Below are positions 34,806 to 44,738 of a stretch of DNA of 64,000 bases, one piece after another. Location: positions 1,178,001 to 1,242,000 of the forward strand of contig NZ_JAUSZR010000001.1 of the NCBI RefSeq assembly GCF_030817835.1, read 5' to 3'. Source of the DNA: Pseudarthrobacter sp. W1I19 (GTDB lineage: Bacteria > Actinomycetota > Actinomycetes > Actinomycetales > Micrococcaceae). Below the pieces are notes generated by a model. That model was not told where the DNA came from, made no database searches, and saw only the letters and a list, made by a program, of their open reading frames with translations. Position 1 is the first letter of the stretch, and each line of letters starts with the position of its first letter. The position numbers and the translations under genes are program-made.

Positions 34806-34869
34806 GCATTAGTTCGCACCTGCAGTAGGGGCCCTGGGTTTTTGCTGTGGAATCAAAAAGAGGAGCATT

Positions 34870-37125
34870 ATGGAAGTCTGGCCTGGATCGGCTTATCCCC
34901 TTGGCGCCACGTACAACGGAACCGGCACCAACTTTGCCCTGTTCAGCGAACGAGCAGAAAAAGTCGAACTCTGCCTCTTCGACGACGACGGCAAGGAAAC
35001 CCGCATCAACCTGGATGAGGTGGACGGGTACGTCTGGCACTGCTACATCCCGCAGATCCAGCCCGGCCAGAAGTACGGCTACCGGGTCCACGGCCCCTAC
35101 GACCCCGCGTCCGGCAACCGTTTCAACCCCAACAAGCTCCTGTTGGACCCGTACGCCAAGGCCGTCCACGGCCAGGTGGACTGGGACCCGTCGCTGTTCA
35201 CCTACAACCTGGGCGAGCCGGACTCCATCAACAACGAGGACTCCGCCAGCCACATGATGATGGGCGTGGTGATCAACCCGTTCTTCGACTGGGACGGTGA
35301 CCAGAACCTTCGGATTCCTTACCACCAGTCCGTCATTTACGAAGCGCACGTCAAGGGCCTCACCCAGCTGCACCCGGAAATTCCCGAAGAGCAGCGTGGC
35401 ACGTACGCCGGCGTGGCCCACCCGGCCGTTATCTCGCACCTGCAAAAGCTCGGCGTCACTGCCATCGAGCTCATGCCCGTGCACCAGTTCGTCAATGACG
35501 GCACCCTGCAGGACAAGGGCCTGAACAACTACTGGGGCTACAACACCATCGGGTTCTTCGCCCCGCAGAACACCTACAGCTCCACCGGCGATACCGGCCA
35601 GCAGGTCCAGGACTTCAAGGCGATGGTCCGCTCGCTGCACAAGGCCGGGATCGAGGTCATCCTGGACGTCGTGTACAACCACACTGCCGAAGGCAACCAC
35701 CTGGGCCCCACGCTGTCCTTCAAGGGCATCGACAACGCCGCCTACTACCGGTTGATGGAGGGCGACGAAAAGCACTACATGGACTACACCGGCACCGGCA
35801 ACTCCCTGAACGTCCGCCAGCCGCACTCCCTGCAGCTGCTGATGGACTCGCTGCGCTACTGGGTTTCCGAAATGCACGTGGACGGCTTCCGCTTCGACCT
35901 CGCCTCCACCCTGGCCCGCGAGTTCTATGACGTGGACAAGCTCTCCACCTTCTTCGAACTCATCCAGCAGGACCCGGTTGTCTCCCAGGTCAAGCTCATC
36001 GCCGAGCCATGGGACGTGGGTCCCGGCGGTTACCAGGTGGGCAACTTCCCGCCGCAGTGGACAGAATGGAACGGCAAGTACCGCGACACCGTGCGCGACT
36101 TCTGGCGTGGCGAGCCTGCCACGCTGGGCGAGTTTGCCTCCCGCATCACCGGTTCTGCGGACCTGTACGAGCACTCCGGCCGCCGCCCCGTGGCGTCCAT
36201 CAACTTCGTCACCGCGCACGACGGCTTCACCCTTTCTGACCTGGTGTCCTACAACGAGAAGCACAACGACGCCAACGGCGAGGGCAACAACGACGGCGAA
36301 TCCCACAACCGTTCCTGGAACTGCGGCGTCGAAGGCCCCACGGATGATCCCGAGGTCCTGTCCTTGCGGGCCCGCCAGCAGCGGAACTTCATCGCCTCGC
36401 TGCTGCTGTCCCAGGGCGTGCCCATGCTCCTGCACGGCGACGAGCTGGGACGCACCCAGCAGGGCAACAACAACGGCTACTGCCAGGACTCCGAGCTGAC
36501 CTGGATCAACTGGGAATCCATTGACCAGCCGCTGGTCGAGTTCACCGCCGCCGTCAACGCCCTCCGCGCCAAGCACCCCACCTTCCGTCGCAGCCGGTTC
36601 TTCGACGGCCGGCCCGTCCTGCGGGGCGAGGGCGAGCGGCTGCCGGACATCGTATGGCTCGATCCCGACGGTGAAACCATGAAGCCGGAGGCTTGGGAAG
36701 CCGGTTTTGGCCGTTCGGTGGGCGTCTTCTTGAACGGGGACGGCATCCAGGGCAAGGACGCGCGCGGGCGCAGGATTACCGACGTCAACTTCCTGCTGTA
36801 CTTCAACGCCCACGACGACACCGTCAAATTCACCCTGCCTTCGGATGAGTACGCCCCGGCCTGGGACATCATTATCGACACTGCCGGGCAAAACGCTGAT
36901 ACCGAACCCGTTAATGCCGGACAGCCGCTGCCCGTGGAGGCCAAGTCCCTGGTGGTCCTGCGCGCGCACACTGTCGAGGAAGTTGAGCCGGACCACTCGG
37001 TCGCGGCATCCCTGGCTGCCCTGACCCAGACCTCCACCAGCGAGACTGAATCCCTCAGCACCCCCATGGTGGCAGAGCCAGGGAAGACCACCAAGATCGG
37101 AGCGCGGAAGGTAGGGGGAAAGTGA
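34870..37125 (+). CDS. treX: Glycogen debranching enzyme, isoamylase type
   Basis: This 751-residue GH13 enzyme (TreX/GlgX) hydrolyses alpha-1,6 branches of glycogen and so feeds linear maltodextrins to TreY. It has an N-terminal CBM48 (about 8-100), the GH13 barrel with [10 protein letters not shown], the nucleophile Asp in DGFRFDLAS, the acid Glu in [19 protein letters not shown] and [12 protein letters not shown], and a C-terminal beta domain. GAGGAG lies before the ATG. The stop overlaps the treY start (GTGA). The clean three-gene operon is typical of Arthrobacter trehalose synthesis from storage glycan. Confidence 0.96.
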   Translation: MEVWPGSAYPLGATYNGTGTNFALFSERAEKVELCLFDDDGKETRINLDEVDGYVWHCYIPQIQPGQKYGYRVHGPYDPASGNRFNPNKLLLDPYAKAVHGQVDWDPSLFTYNLGEPDSINNEDSASHMMMGVVINPFFDWDGDQNLRIPYHQSVIYEAHVKGLTQLHPEIPEEQRGTYAGVAHPAVISHLQKLGVTAIELMPVHQFVNDGTLQDKGLNNYWGYNTIGFFAPQNTYSSTGDTGQQVQDFKAMVRSLHKAGIEVILDVVYNHTAEGNHLGPTLSFKGIDNAAYYRLMEGDEKHYMDYTGTGNSLNVRQPHSLQLLMDSLRYWVSEMHVDGFRFDLASTLAREFYDVDKLSTFFELIQQDPVVSQVKLIAEPWDVGPGGYQVGNFPPQWTEWNGKYRDTVRDFWRGEPATLGEFASRITGSADLYEHSGRRPVASINFVTAHDGFTLSDLVSYNEKHNDANGEGNNDGESHNRSWNCGVEGPTDDPEVLSLRARQQRNFIASLLLSQGVPMLLHGDELGRTQQGNNNGYCQDSELTWINWESIDQPLVEFTAAVNALRAKHPTFRRSRFFDGRPVLRGEGERLPDIVWLDPDGETMKPEAWEAGFGRSVGVFLNGDGIQGKDARGRRITDVNFLLYFNAHDDTVKFTLPSDEYAPAWDIIIDTAGQNADTEPVNAGQPLPVEAKSLVVLRAHTVEEVEPDHSVAASLAALTQTSTSETESLSTPMVAEPGKTTKIGARKVGGK

Positions 37126-39449
37126 GGGTGCCTGCCTCCACCTACCGGCTGCAGATCCGCCGCAGCTTCACCCTGTTCGATGCTGCCGGGCAGGTTCCGT
37201 ACCTGAAATCGCTTGGCGTGGACTGGGTGTACCTTTCGCCGATCCTCACTGCGGAGCAGGGCTCGGACCACGGCTATGACGTGACCGACCCCTCCGCTGT
37301 GGATCCGGAACGCGGCGGCCCGGAAGGACTGCTGGCCCTGTCCAAAGCTGCCCGCGAGCACGGCATGGGTGTCCTGGTGGATATCGTGCCCAACCACGTG
37401 GGCGTCGCAACTCCGGCGCAGAACCCCTGGTGGTGGTCCCTGCTCAGGGAAGGGCAAGGCTCGCCGTACGCCGAGGCGTTCGACGTCGAGTGGGACCTCG
37501 CCGGCGGAAAGATCCGGCTGCCCATGCTGGGTTCGGACCAGGACCTGGACAAGCTGGAGATCAAGGACGGCGAGCTCCGCTACTACGACCACCGCTTCCC
37601 GATCGCCGAAGGCACCTATGCCGACGGCGACACTCCCCAGGAGGTGCACAGCCGCCAGCACTATGAGCTGATTGGCTGGCGCCGGGCGGATGCCGAACTG
37701 AACTATCGGCGCTTTTTCGCGGTCACCACGCTGGCAGGGATCCGGGTGGAAACTCCCCGCGTTTTCGAGGAAGCCCATGCCGAGGTGGGCCGCTGGTTCC
37801 GCGAGGGACTGGTGGACGGGCTGCGCGTGGATCACCCGGACGGCCTCGCCGATCCGGGCGGCTACCTGCGCTGGCTCAAGGACCTCAGCGGCGGGGCCTA
37901 TATCCTCGTCGAGAAGATCCTGGAGCCGGGCGAGACCCTGCCGCAGGATTTCGCCACCGAAGGAACCACGGGGTACGACGCCCTGGCTGACGTGGACCGG
38001 GTGTTTGTTGACCCCGCCGGAGAACAGGCGCTCAATGAGCTTGATGCCAAGCTCCGGGAGTCTGCAGCCCCCGCGGACTACGCCGAAATGATCCGTGGCA
38101 CCAAGCGGATGATCGCCGACGGCATCCTCCGCTCCGAGGTGCTGCGCCTGGCCCGCCTGGTTCCCGAGTCCCACGGGCTTCCGGTGGATCAGGCGGCTGA
38201 CGCCCTGGCGGAAATCATCGCGGCCTTCCCGGTGTACCGGAGCTATTTGCCCACTGGGGCGGAGATCCTCAAGGAAGCCTGCGAGTCCGCCGCGGCCTAC
38301 CGGCCCGAGCTGCAGGTTGCGGTGGGAACGTTGCTGCCGCTGCTCCTGGACCCGGCCAACCCCATCGCGGTCCGGTTCCAGCAGACCTCGGGGATGGTCA
38401 TGGCCAAGGGCGTGGAGGACACCGCTTTCTACCGCTACACCCGGCTTGGCACGCTGACGGAGGTGGGCGCCGAACCTACCGAATTCTCCGTGTCCACCGA
38501 GGAGTTCCACCAGCGGATGCTGCGCCGGCAGGAACACCTTCCGCTCTCCATGACCACGTTGTCCACGCATGACACCAAGCGCAGCGAGGACGCCAGGGCC
38601 CGGATTTCGGTCATCGCCGAACTGCCCCGGGAGTGGGCGGCCACCCTGAACACGCTCCGCGAGCTGGCGCCCATTCCGGACGGCCCGTACGAAAACCTGC
38701 TCTGGCAGGCCATCGTGGGAGCCTGGCCCGCGAGCAGGGAGCGGCTCCAGGGCTACGCCGAAAAGGCTGCCCGGGAAGCAGGCAACTCCACCAAGTGGAC
38801 GGACCCCAACGAGGAGTTCGAGTCCAGCGTCAAGGCTGCGGTAGATGCGGTGTTCGACGAGCCCCGGGTCACCCAGGTGGTGGAGGATTTTGTTGCACGG
38901 ATCGATTCCTTCGCCGCGTCCAACTCCGTGTCCGCCAAGCTGGTCCAGCTGACCATGCCCGGCGTCCCGGACGTGTACCAGGGCAGCGAGTTCTGGGAAC
39001 GCTCGCTGACTGACCCCGACAACCGGCGTCCCGTGGATTTCGCGGCCCGGCAGCAGGAGCTGGCAAAGCTCGACGGCGGCCAGCTGCCCGAGGCGGGAAC
39101 GGAAACCAGTAAGCTTCTGGTCACCTCCCGCGCACTCCGGCTGCGCCGCGACCGGCCGGAGCTGTTCCAGGGCTACACGCCGGTGGCCGTCACGGGCGCA
39201 GCGGCCGGGCACCTGCTCGCGTTCCACCGCGGGGCATCGGATGCTCCGGGAGCGCTGACGCTGGCCACCCGGCTGCCTGCAGGACTCGCGGCCGGCGGCG
39301 GCTGGCGGGACACCGCCGTCGAACTTTCCGCTGCCACGCGTGACGAGCTGACGGGCGCCGCATACGGTCCCGGCAGCGTTTCGGTGGCAGAGGTCCTGGG
39401 TACCTACCCGGTGGCTTTGCTGGTACCGGCGGATGGAGAAAAAGCATGA
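37122..39449 (+). CDS. treY: Malto-oligosyltrehalose synthase
   Basis: This 775-residue GH13_26 enzyme converts the reducing-end glucose of maltodextrin into a trehalose unit by intramolecular transglycosylation. It starts [20 protein letters not shown], has [30 protein letters not shown] (nucleophile Asp), [12 protein letters not shown] (acid Glu) and [15 protein letters not shown], and matches the family length. It overlaps treX and treZ by 4 nt each, so the three proteins are translated in coupled fashion. Confidence 0.97.
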   Translation: MRVPASTYRLQIRRSFTLFDAAGQVPYLKSLGVDWVYLSPILTAEQGSDHGYDVTDPSAVDPERGGPEGLLALSKAAREHGMGVLVDIVPNHVGVATPAQNPWWWSLLREGQGSPYAEAFDVEWDLAGGKIRLPMLGSDQDLDKLEIKDGELRYYDHRFPIAEGTYADGDTPQEVHSRQHYELIGWRRADAELNYRRFFAVTTLAGIRVETPRVFEEAHAEVGRWFREGLVDGLRVDHPDGLADPGGYLRWLKDLSGGAYILVEKILEPGETLPQDFATEGTTGYDALADVDRVFVDPAGEQALNELDAKLRESAAPADYAEMIRGTKRMIADGILRSEVLRLARLVPESHGLPVDQAADALAEIIAAFPVYRSYLPTGAEILKEACESAAAYRPELQVAVGTLLPLLLDPANPIAVRFQQTSGMVMAKGVEDTAFYRYTRLGTLTEVGAEPTEFSVSTEEFHQRMLRRQEHLPLSMTTLSTHDTKRSEDARARISVIAELPREWAATLNTLRELAPIPDGPYENLLWQAIVGAWPASRERLQGYAEKAAREAGNSTKWTDPNEEFESSVKAAVDAVFDEPRVTQVVEDFVARIDSFAASNSVSAKLVQLTMPGVPDVYQGSEFWERSLTDPDNRRPVDFAARQQELAKLDGGQLPEAGTETSKLLVTSRALRLRRDRPELFQGYTPVAVTGAAAGHLLAFHRGASDAPGALTLATRLPAGLAAGGGWRDTAVELSAATRDELTGAAYGPGSVSVAEVLGTYPVALLVPADGEKA

Positions 39450-41215
39450 CCCTCGTCAACAGCGGGCCCGGACGTTTCGACGTCTGGGCCCCGGAGGCGC
39501 AATCGGTGATCCTGCAGGCGAACGGCCGGCAGTATCCGATGCTGAAGAAGGAGACGGCGCCCGGGCACGAAGGGTGGTGGACCGCGCCGGACGCACCCGG
39601 TGAGGGCGAGGTGGACTACGGTTACCTGCTGGACGGAGACGGCCACCCGCTGCCCGATCCCCGGTCGCGGCGGCTGCCCGCCGGTGTCCACGAGCTCTCC
39701 CGTACCTTTGACCCGGCCGCCTACACCTGGCAGGACGCAGGCTGGAGGGGCAAGGACCTGCAGGGCTCGGTCATCTACGAGCTGCATGTGGGCACGTTCA
39801 CTCCCGAAGGCACCCTGGACGCCGCCGCCGGAAAGCTGGGCTACCTGGTGGACCTGGGTATCGACTTCGTGGAGCTGCTCCCGGTCAACGGCTTCAACGG
39901 AACCCACAACTGGGGCTACGACGGCGTGCAGTGGTACGCGGTCCACGAGGGGTACGGCGGGCCAGAGGCCTACCAGCGGTTTGTGGACGCAGCCCACGCC
40001 GCCGGGCTCGGCGTCATCCAGGACGTGGTGTACAACCACCTCGGTCCCAGCGGCAACTACCTGCCAAAGTTCGGCCAGTACTTGAAACAGGGGGATGCCA
40101 ACACCTGGGGCGACTCCGTGAACCTGGACGGCCCCGGCTCGGACGTGGTGCGCGAGTACATTCTGGACAATCTCGCGCTGTGGCTCCGGGATTACCACGT
40201 GGACGGGCTCCGGCTGGATGCCGTGCATGCCCTGCGCGATGAGCGGGCCGTGCACATTCTGGAGGACTTCGGTGCCTTGGGGGACTCGATCTCGGCGGAA
40301 ACCGGGCTGCCTAAAACCCTGATCGCGGAGTCGGACCTGAACAACCCGCGCCTGATCTACCCGCGGGACGCCAACGGCTACGGCCTGGACGGACAGTGGA
40401 GCGACGACTTCCACCACGCCGTGCACGTCAATGTCAGCGGCGAGACCACCGGGTACTACTCCGACTTTGAGTCCCTGGCGGTCCTGGCGAAGGTCCTGAA
40501 GGACGGGTTCCTGCATGACGGCAGCTACTCCAGCTTCCGCGGCCGGCACCACGGCAGGCCCATCAACGCTGCCCTCGTGCACCCCGCGGCGCTGGTGGTG
40601 TGCAACCAGAACCACGACCAGATCGGCAACCGGGCCACCGGGGACCGGCTCTCGCAATCGCTCTCTTACGGGCAGTTGGCCGTGGCCGCCGTGCTCACGC
40701 TGACGTCACCGTTTACACCCATGCTGTTTATGGGCGAGGAATTCGCCGCGAGCACGCCGTGGCAGTTCTTCACCTCGCACCCGGAACCGGAGCTGGGCAA
40801 GGCCACCGCGGAAGGCCGCATCAAGGAGTTCGAACGCATGGGGTGGGATCCCGCCGTCGTGCCCGATCCCCAGGATCCGGAAACCTTCCGCCGGTCCAAG
40901 CTCAACTGGGACGAAGCGTCGGGCGGGGACAACGCGCGCCTCCTGGAGCTGTACCGCTCACTCACGGCGCTGCGCCGGAAGCATTCGGAGCTTGCCAGTC
41001 TTGGCTTCGGGGAGACGGACGTGACGTTCGACGACGACGCCGGCTGGCTGCGGTTCCGACGGGGAAGCGTCGAGGTGCTGTTGAACTTCTCCGACGCCAA
41101 GCTGCGGCTGGACGACGTTTCGGGGACAGTCCTGCTCGCCACCGACGAGGGAACCGGCCTTGACGGCGAAGCCCTCGCCCTGGCGCCGTGGAGTGCAGCA
41201 GTCCTGAAATCCTGA
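39446..41215 (+). CDS. treZ: Malto-oligosyltrehalose trehalohydrolase
   Basis: This 589-residue GH13_10 enzyme releases trehalose from the malto-oligosyltrehalose formed by TreY. It has an N-terminal CBM48-like domain (about 8-90), [49 protein letters not shown] (nucleophile Asp), [12 protein letters not shown] (acid Glu) and [17 protein letters not shown]. It is the last gene of the operon; a long hairpin terminator follows after 10 bp. Confidence 0.97.
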   Translation: MTLVNSGPGRFDVWAPEAQSVILQANGRQYPMLKKETAPGHEGWWTAPDAPGEGEVDYGYLLDGDGHPLPDPRSRRLPAGVHELSRTFDPAAYTWQDAGWRGKDLQGSVIYELHVGTFTPEGTLDAAAGKLGYLVDLGIDFVELLPVNGFNGTHNWGYDGVQWYAVHEGYGGPEAYQRFVDAAHAAGLGVIQDVVYNHLGPSGNYLPKFGQYLKQGDANTWGDSVNLDGPGSDVVREYILDNLALWLRDYHVDGLRLDAVHALRDERAVHILEDFGALGDSISAETGLPKTLIAESDLNNPRLIYPRDANGYGLDGQWSDDFHHAVHVNVSGETTGYYSDFESLAVLAKVLKDGFLHDGSYSSFRGRHHGRPINAALVHPAALVVCNQNHDQIGNRATGDRLSQSLSYGQLAVAAVLTLTSPFTPMLFMGEEFAASTPWQFFTSHPEPELGKATAEGRIKEFERMGWDPAVVPDPQDPETFRRSKLNWDEASGGDNARLLELYRSLTALRRKHSELASLGFGETDVTFDDDAGWLRFRRGSVEVLLNFSDAKLRLDDVSGTVLLATDEGTGLDGEALALAPWSAAVLKS

Positions 41216-41225
41216 TTCCTGCTGG

Positions 41226-41274
41226 AAAGTTACGCCGCCGGCTGCGCTCTGTCAGCCCGCGGCGTAACTTTTCC
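41226..41274 (+). terminator. Terminator of treX-treY-treZ
   Basis: AAAGTTACGCCGC (41226-41238) pairs perfectly with GCGGCGTAACTTT (41259-41271), extended inside by GGCTG/CAGCC, and ends in TTTTCCC. The symmetrical A- and T-rich flanks would allow action in both directions. Confidence 0.85.
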
Positions 41275-41318
41275 CGCCACCCTCTGTAGCGCCGGTCACA
41301 ACTGGCAGGATGGAACGT

Positions 41319-42359
41319 ATGACTTATTCCGCGGCGGAAAACCGCTACGAATCCATGCCCTACCGCCGGGTAGGCCGCAGCGGCCTGAAACTTCCGGCCA
41401 TCTCGTTGGGGCTCTGGCACAACTTCGGCGACGACAAGCGCTTTGACGAACAGCGCGCCATCCTCCGGCGTGCCTTCGACCTGGGCGTCAACCACTTCGA
41501 CCTCGCCAACAACTACGGCCCGCCGGACGGCTCAGCCGAAACCAACTTCGGCCGGCACCTCAAGGACGACTTCAAGCCGTACCGCGACGAGCTGGTCATT
41601 TCCACCAAGGCCGGCTACTACATGTGGCCCGGCCCCTACGGTGAATGGGGCTCCCGGAAGTACCTGATCTCAAGCCTGGACCAGTCGCTGCAGCGCATGG
41701 GGCTGGACTACGTGGACATTTTCTACAGCCACCGGCCGGATCCCGAAACTCCACTGGAAGAGACCATGGGTGCCTTGGATTACGCCGTGCGTTCGGGCAA
41801 GGCCCTGTACGCGGGGATCTCGTCCTACACCCCGGAACAGACCTTGGAGGCAGCCCGGATCCTGAAGGAACTCGGCACGCCGCTGCTGATCCACCAGCCC
41901 AGCTACTCCATGCTCAACAGGTGGACCGAGAACGGCAGCCCCAACCTGTACGAGGCACTGGACCAGGTGGGGGCCGGTTCCATCGCCTTCTCGCCGCTGG
42001 CCCAGGGCATGCTGACCAACCGCTACCTCAACGGCATCCCCGCTGACTCGCGCGCCGCCAAGGCCCGGTTCCTGTCCGAGGACGCCATCACGGACGAGAA
42101 ACTGGAGCGGATCCGCGGCCTGCACACCATCGCCGAGGGCCGCGGCCAGACGCTGGCACAACTGGCCATCGCCTGGATCCTGCGGGACCAGCCGAAGGGC
42201 TCGCCGGTGACGTCAGCACTGGTTGGTGCGTCCAGCGTTGCCCAGCTGGAGGACACCCTGTCCGCCATCAACAACCTCGAATTCACTGCTGACGAGTTTA
42301 CTGCCATCGACGAGTTTGCCGTGGAATCGGACATCAACCTCTGGAAACAGCCGGTCTGA
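41319..42359 (+). CDS. Aldo/keto reductase (YghZ/MgrA-like)
   Basis: This 346-residue NADP-dependent aldo/keto reductase resembles L-glyceraldehyde-3-phosphate reductases and potassium-channel beta-subunit-like AKRs. The catalytic tetrad is visible as Asp and Tyr in DLANNYGPPDGSAE, Lys in VISTKAGYYMWPGP and His in DIFYSHRPDPETP. The ATG at 41319 is preferred to one three codons earlier because CAGGAT lies 7 nt before it. The physiological substrate is unknown; detoxification of reactive aldehydes is likely. Confidence 0.88.
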   Translation: MTYSAAENRYESMPYRRVGRSGLKLPAISLGLWHNFGDDKRFDEQRAILRRAFDLGVNHFDLANNYGPPDGSAETNFGRHLKDDFKPYRDELVISTKAGYYMWPGPYGEWGSRKYLISSLDQSLQRMGLDYVDIFYSHRPDPETPLEETMGALDYAVRSGKALYAGISSYTPEQTLEAARILKELGTPLLIHQPSYSMLNRWTENGSPNLYEALDQVGAGSIAFSPLAQGMLTNRYLNGIPADSRAAKARFLSEDAITDEKLERIRGLHTIAEGRGQTLAQLAIAWILRDQPKGSPVTSALVGASSVAQLEDTLSAINNLEFTADEFTAIDEFAVESDINLWKQPV

Positions 42360-42364
42360 TTTCC

Positions 42365-42412
42365 GTCCTGCCATTCCAAAAGGCGGGACGAGGGAACAAG
42401 CCCCCGTCCCGC
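42365..42412 (+). promoter_or_regulatory. Overlapping alternative hairpins before ino1
   Basis: GTCCTGCC (42365-42372) can pair with GGCGGGAC (42382-42389), while GCGGGACGAGGG (42383-42394) can pair with CCCCCGTCCCGC (42401-42412) with one mismatch. The two folds exclude each other. They lie directly after the aldo/keto reductase stop and no U-run follows, so they may be a weak terminator or part of a leader switch; the function is not shown. Confidence 0.4.
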
Positions 42413-42421
42413 TGTGTTGGG

Positions 42422-42448
42422 TACTATGGAAAGGCGCCGCGCGGCGCC
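42422..42448 (+). promoter_or_regulatory. Putative ino1 promoter and palindrome
   Basis: TACTAT (42422-42427) is a plausible -10 about 95 bp before ino1. Just after it, at 42433-42448, lies the perfect 16-bp palindrome GGCGCCGCGCGGCGCC, placed at the predicted 5' end of the mRNA where a repressor could bind. A -35 is not obvious. Confidence 0.4.
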
Positions 42449-42520
42449 GAGCCTGCCGGCCGTCGTCGTACTTCCCTCGAAGCCGATCCGGCCGGCTGAC
42501 GTTTGTCCTAAAGGAGTTCC

Positions 42521-43606
42521 GTGTCTTCACATCCGATTCGTGTTGCAATCGTCGGCGTAGGAAACTGCGCCGCTTCGCTGGTCCAGGGCGTCCACTACTA
42601 CAAGGACGCTGACCCCAAGGCCACGATTCCGGGCCTGATGCACGTTGAGTTCGGCCAGTACCACGTGGGTGACGTTGAGTTCGTCGCCGCGTTTGACGTC
42701 GACGGCAAGAAGGTCGGCGTTGACCTGGCCGACGCCATCCTGGCAAGCGAAAACAACACCATCAAGATCGCTGACGTGCCGCCCACCGGCGTCACTGTCC
42801 AGCGCGGCCACACCCTCGACGGCCTCGGCAAGTACTACCTCGAGACCATCGAACAGTCCACCGAAGAGCCCGTGGACGTGGTCCAGGCCCTCAAGGACGC
42901 CGCTGTAGACGTCATGGTCTGCTACCTGCCCGTTGGCTCGCAGCAAGCTGCCGAGTTCTATGCCCAGGCCGCAATCGACGCCGGCGTAGCGTTTGTCAAC
43001 GCGCTGCCTGTGTTCATCGCCGGCACCAAGGAATGGGCGGACAAGTTCACCGCCGCGGGCGTGCCGATCGTGGGCGACGACATCAAGAGCCAGATCGGCG
43101 CCACCATCACGCACCGCGTGATGGCCAAGCTGTTCGAAGACCGCGGTGTCACCCTGGACCGCACGTACCAGCTGAACGTCGGCGGCAACATGGACTTCAA
43201 GAACATGCTGGAGCGCGACCGCCTTGAGTCCAAGAAGATCTCCAAGACCCAGGCCGTCACCTCCAACGTCGAAGCCGAACTGGCTGCCAAGGACGTCCAC
43301 ATCGGCCCGTCCGACTACGTCCAGTGGCTCGATGACCGCAAGTGGGCCTTCGTCCGCCTCGAGGGCCGCAACTTCGGTGACGCCCCTGTCTCGCTCGAGT
43401 ACAAGCTGGAAGTCTGGGATTCACCCAACTCTGCCGGCGTGATCATCGACGCCATCCGCGCCGCCAAGATCGGCCTGGACCGCGGCATCGGCGGCCCGCT
43501 GCTCTCCGCATCGAGCTACTTCATGAAGTCCCCGCCGGAGCAGTTCAACGACGACCTCGCCCGCGAAAAGGTGGAAGCCTTCATCCGCGGAGACCTGGAC
43601 CGCTAA
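42521..43606 (+). CDS. ino1: Inositol-3-phosphate synthase
   Basis: This 361-residue actinobacterial-type enzyme converts glucose-6-phosphate to 1L-myo-inositol-1-phosphate with internal NAD cycling. It has the NAD-binding [16 protein letters not shown], the active-site [15 protein letters not shown] and [13 protein letters not shown], and ends GDLDR. The product feeds phosphatidylinositol and, through MshA (46493-47763), mycothiol. The GTG start follows AAGGAG at good spacing, and a 90-nt structured leader precedes it. Confidence 0.97.
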   Translation: MSSHPIRVAIVGVGNCAASLVQGVHYYKDADPKATIPGLMHVEFGQYHVGDVEFVAAFDVDGKKVGVDLADAILASENNTIKIADVPPTGVTVQRGHTLDGLGKYYLETIEQSTEEPVDVVQALKDAAVDVMVCYLPVGSQQAAEFYAQAAIDAGVAFVNALPVFIAGTKEWADKFTAAGVPIVGDDIKSQIGATITHRVMAKLFEDRGVTLDRTYQLNVGGNMDFKNMLERDRLESKKISKTQAVTSNVEAELAAKDVHIGPSDYVQWLDDRKWAFVRLEGRNFGDAPVSLEYKLEVWDSPNSAGVIIDAIRAAKIGLDRGIGGPLLSASSYFMKSPPEQFNDDLAREKVEAFIRGDLDR

Positions 43607-43621
43607 ACTCCTTATTTCCTG

Positions 43622-43686
43622 CAGTTGCCCTATCACTTTTGGTCCTCAAACCCCCTGTTTGGGAACCAAAAGTGATAGGGCAACTG
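43622..43686. repeat. Palindromic intergenic repeat, copy 1
   Basis: CAGTTGCCCTATCACTTTTG onward forms a 22-bp perfect stem with 43665-43686, and the inner part (CTCAAAC with GTTTGGG) extends it to nearly the whole 65 nt, leaving a loop of about 5 nt. It lies between the convergent genes ino1 and the DUF559 gene. Related copies are at 44664-44726 and 54649-54709. Confidence 0.9.
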
Positions 43687-43690
43687 GCTT

Positions 43691-44608
43691 TTAAGCGGCC
43701 AGGAGTGCCAGCCGTACCTGGTTTGTGGCACGCCTGAAGTCCTGGGCCAGGTCATCCGCGTTGAACTTGAAGTACCTCCAGCCCGCCGAGTTAAAGGCTT
43801 CGTCCCGCCGATTGTCCCTGGACTGCTGTTCCCGCGTCAGGTGGTGGCCGCCGTCGTACTGAATGGCGATACGCTCCCGCCGGTATCCCATGTCAGCGGC
43901 GGGGGAGTAGGCATCATCGGGAACGATCTTTACTTGCAGTTCAGGTTCCGGAAGACCGGCCTCAGTAAGCGCAAGGCGCAGGAAAGTTTCAGGGGCAGAG
44001 TCAGCCCCGGCGCGCAGCAACAGCATTGCCTCGCGGGCTTTGACGATCCCTTTCATCTTCGGGTGCCGAATCAGCATGCAGCGCAACTGCTCCGGGGTGT
44101 TCCAGGGCTCCGTTCGTTCTTCCAAGCCGTATCGTGGTTGTCGCACCAATTGGTCGCCGACAGCCACCAACTCCTGCAGAGGCAACGAAGCGGCAAGATC
44201 CAGCCACGTCCGTGCGGGGGTGGATATGCGGATGCCATTCAAAACGGTGATTTCGTCGTCGAAGGCTAAGACGGTATGCCCGACAACACCTGCCCGCCGC
44301 ACTTGGGGCAGTACTTTTGGCTTACTGAGGTGCAGACTTCTGGAGCCCTGCAGCCAGCTCGGAAGCCATAATCCCCACAACGCTGCTGCCGTTATGTGTG
44401 AGATCCATGCCCCCGGAGTTGCGGCCGAAAGCGCGCGGGCCAGCCCGGCAAGTTCGAATTGCCATCCTGCGGGCATATAGAGCAGGCGGCCGGCGGATGC
44501 CAGGTCAGACGAGCGTAGCCGAGCCGTGCTCAGGCTCGCTGCCTGTGCCTCATGGACTGTGAACGGAACCGAGGAAAGGTGGGCCGGCAAAGGCGCGGGA
44601 AGCTGCAT
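43691..44608 (-). CDS. DUF559-type putative endonuclease-fold protein
   Basis: This is a 305-residue protein. The N-terminal half (about 1-95) resembles the winged-helix, AbiEi-antitoxin-like region common in actinobacterial proteins of this type, and the C-terminal 100 residues form a Vsr/DUF559 nuclease-like fold with AADMGYRRERIAIQYDGGHH, REQQSRDNRRDEAFNSAGW and YFKFNADDL. The acidic residues in those motifs would be the metal site. The ATG at 44608 lies 7 nt after AACAAT; starts at 44617 and 44656 are possible. Function is unknown. It is flanked on both sides by copies of the palindromic repeat. Confidence 0.75.
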   Translation of the reverse strand: MQLPAPLPAHLSSVPFTVHEAQAASLSTARLRSSDLASAGRLLYMPAGWQFELAGLARALSAATPGAWISHITAAALWGLWLPSWLQGSRSLHLSKPKVLPQVRRAGVVGHTVLAFDDEITVLNGIRISTPARTWLDLAASLPLQELVAVGDQLVRQPRYGLEERTEPWNTPEQLRCMLIRHPKMKGIVKAREAMLLLRAGADSAPETFLRLALTEAGLPEPELQVKIVPDDAYSPAADMGYRRERIAIQYDGGHHLTREQQSRDNRRDEAFNSAGWRYFKFNADDLAQDFRRATNQVRLALLAA

Positions 44609-44663
44609 GCGGACCATTGTTACCCGGCGGCCGGGTCGGCCGCAGAAGATATCCACAGCCCTC

Positions 44664-44726
44664 GTTTGCGCTATCAGTTTTGGTCCCCAATACCCCCGTA
44701 TGACCGCTAAAACTGATAGGTCAACG
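44664..44726. repeat. Palindromic intergenic repeat, copy 2 (decayed)
   Basis: CTATCAGTTTT (44671-44681) pairs with AAAACTGATAG (44709-44719); the outer and inner parts are imperfect. The sequence TTTTGGTCCCCAA and the right end GATAGGTCAAC match copy 3 at 54649-54709. It lies between the DUF559 gene and the end of fhs. Confidence 0.8.
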
Positions 44727-44738
44727 CCGGCTTGGGGG

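Noticed and set aside
34741..34869. A riboswitch ahead of treX
   Set aside because: The short gap overlaps the end of the NAD(P)HX repair gene and shows no clear paired structure; I see only the GAGGAG site.
36477..39227. A 916-codon open frame antisense to treX and treY, with a similar 747-codon frame at 34753-36996
   Set aside because: The sense strand encodes clear GH13 enzymes with all catalytic motifs. Long antisense frames are expected in high-GC DNA with strong third-position bias, and the translation has no family motif.
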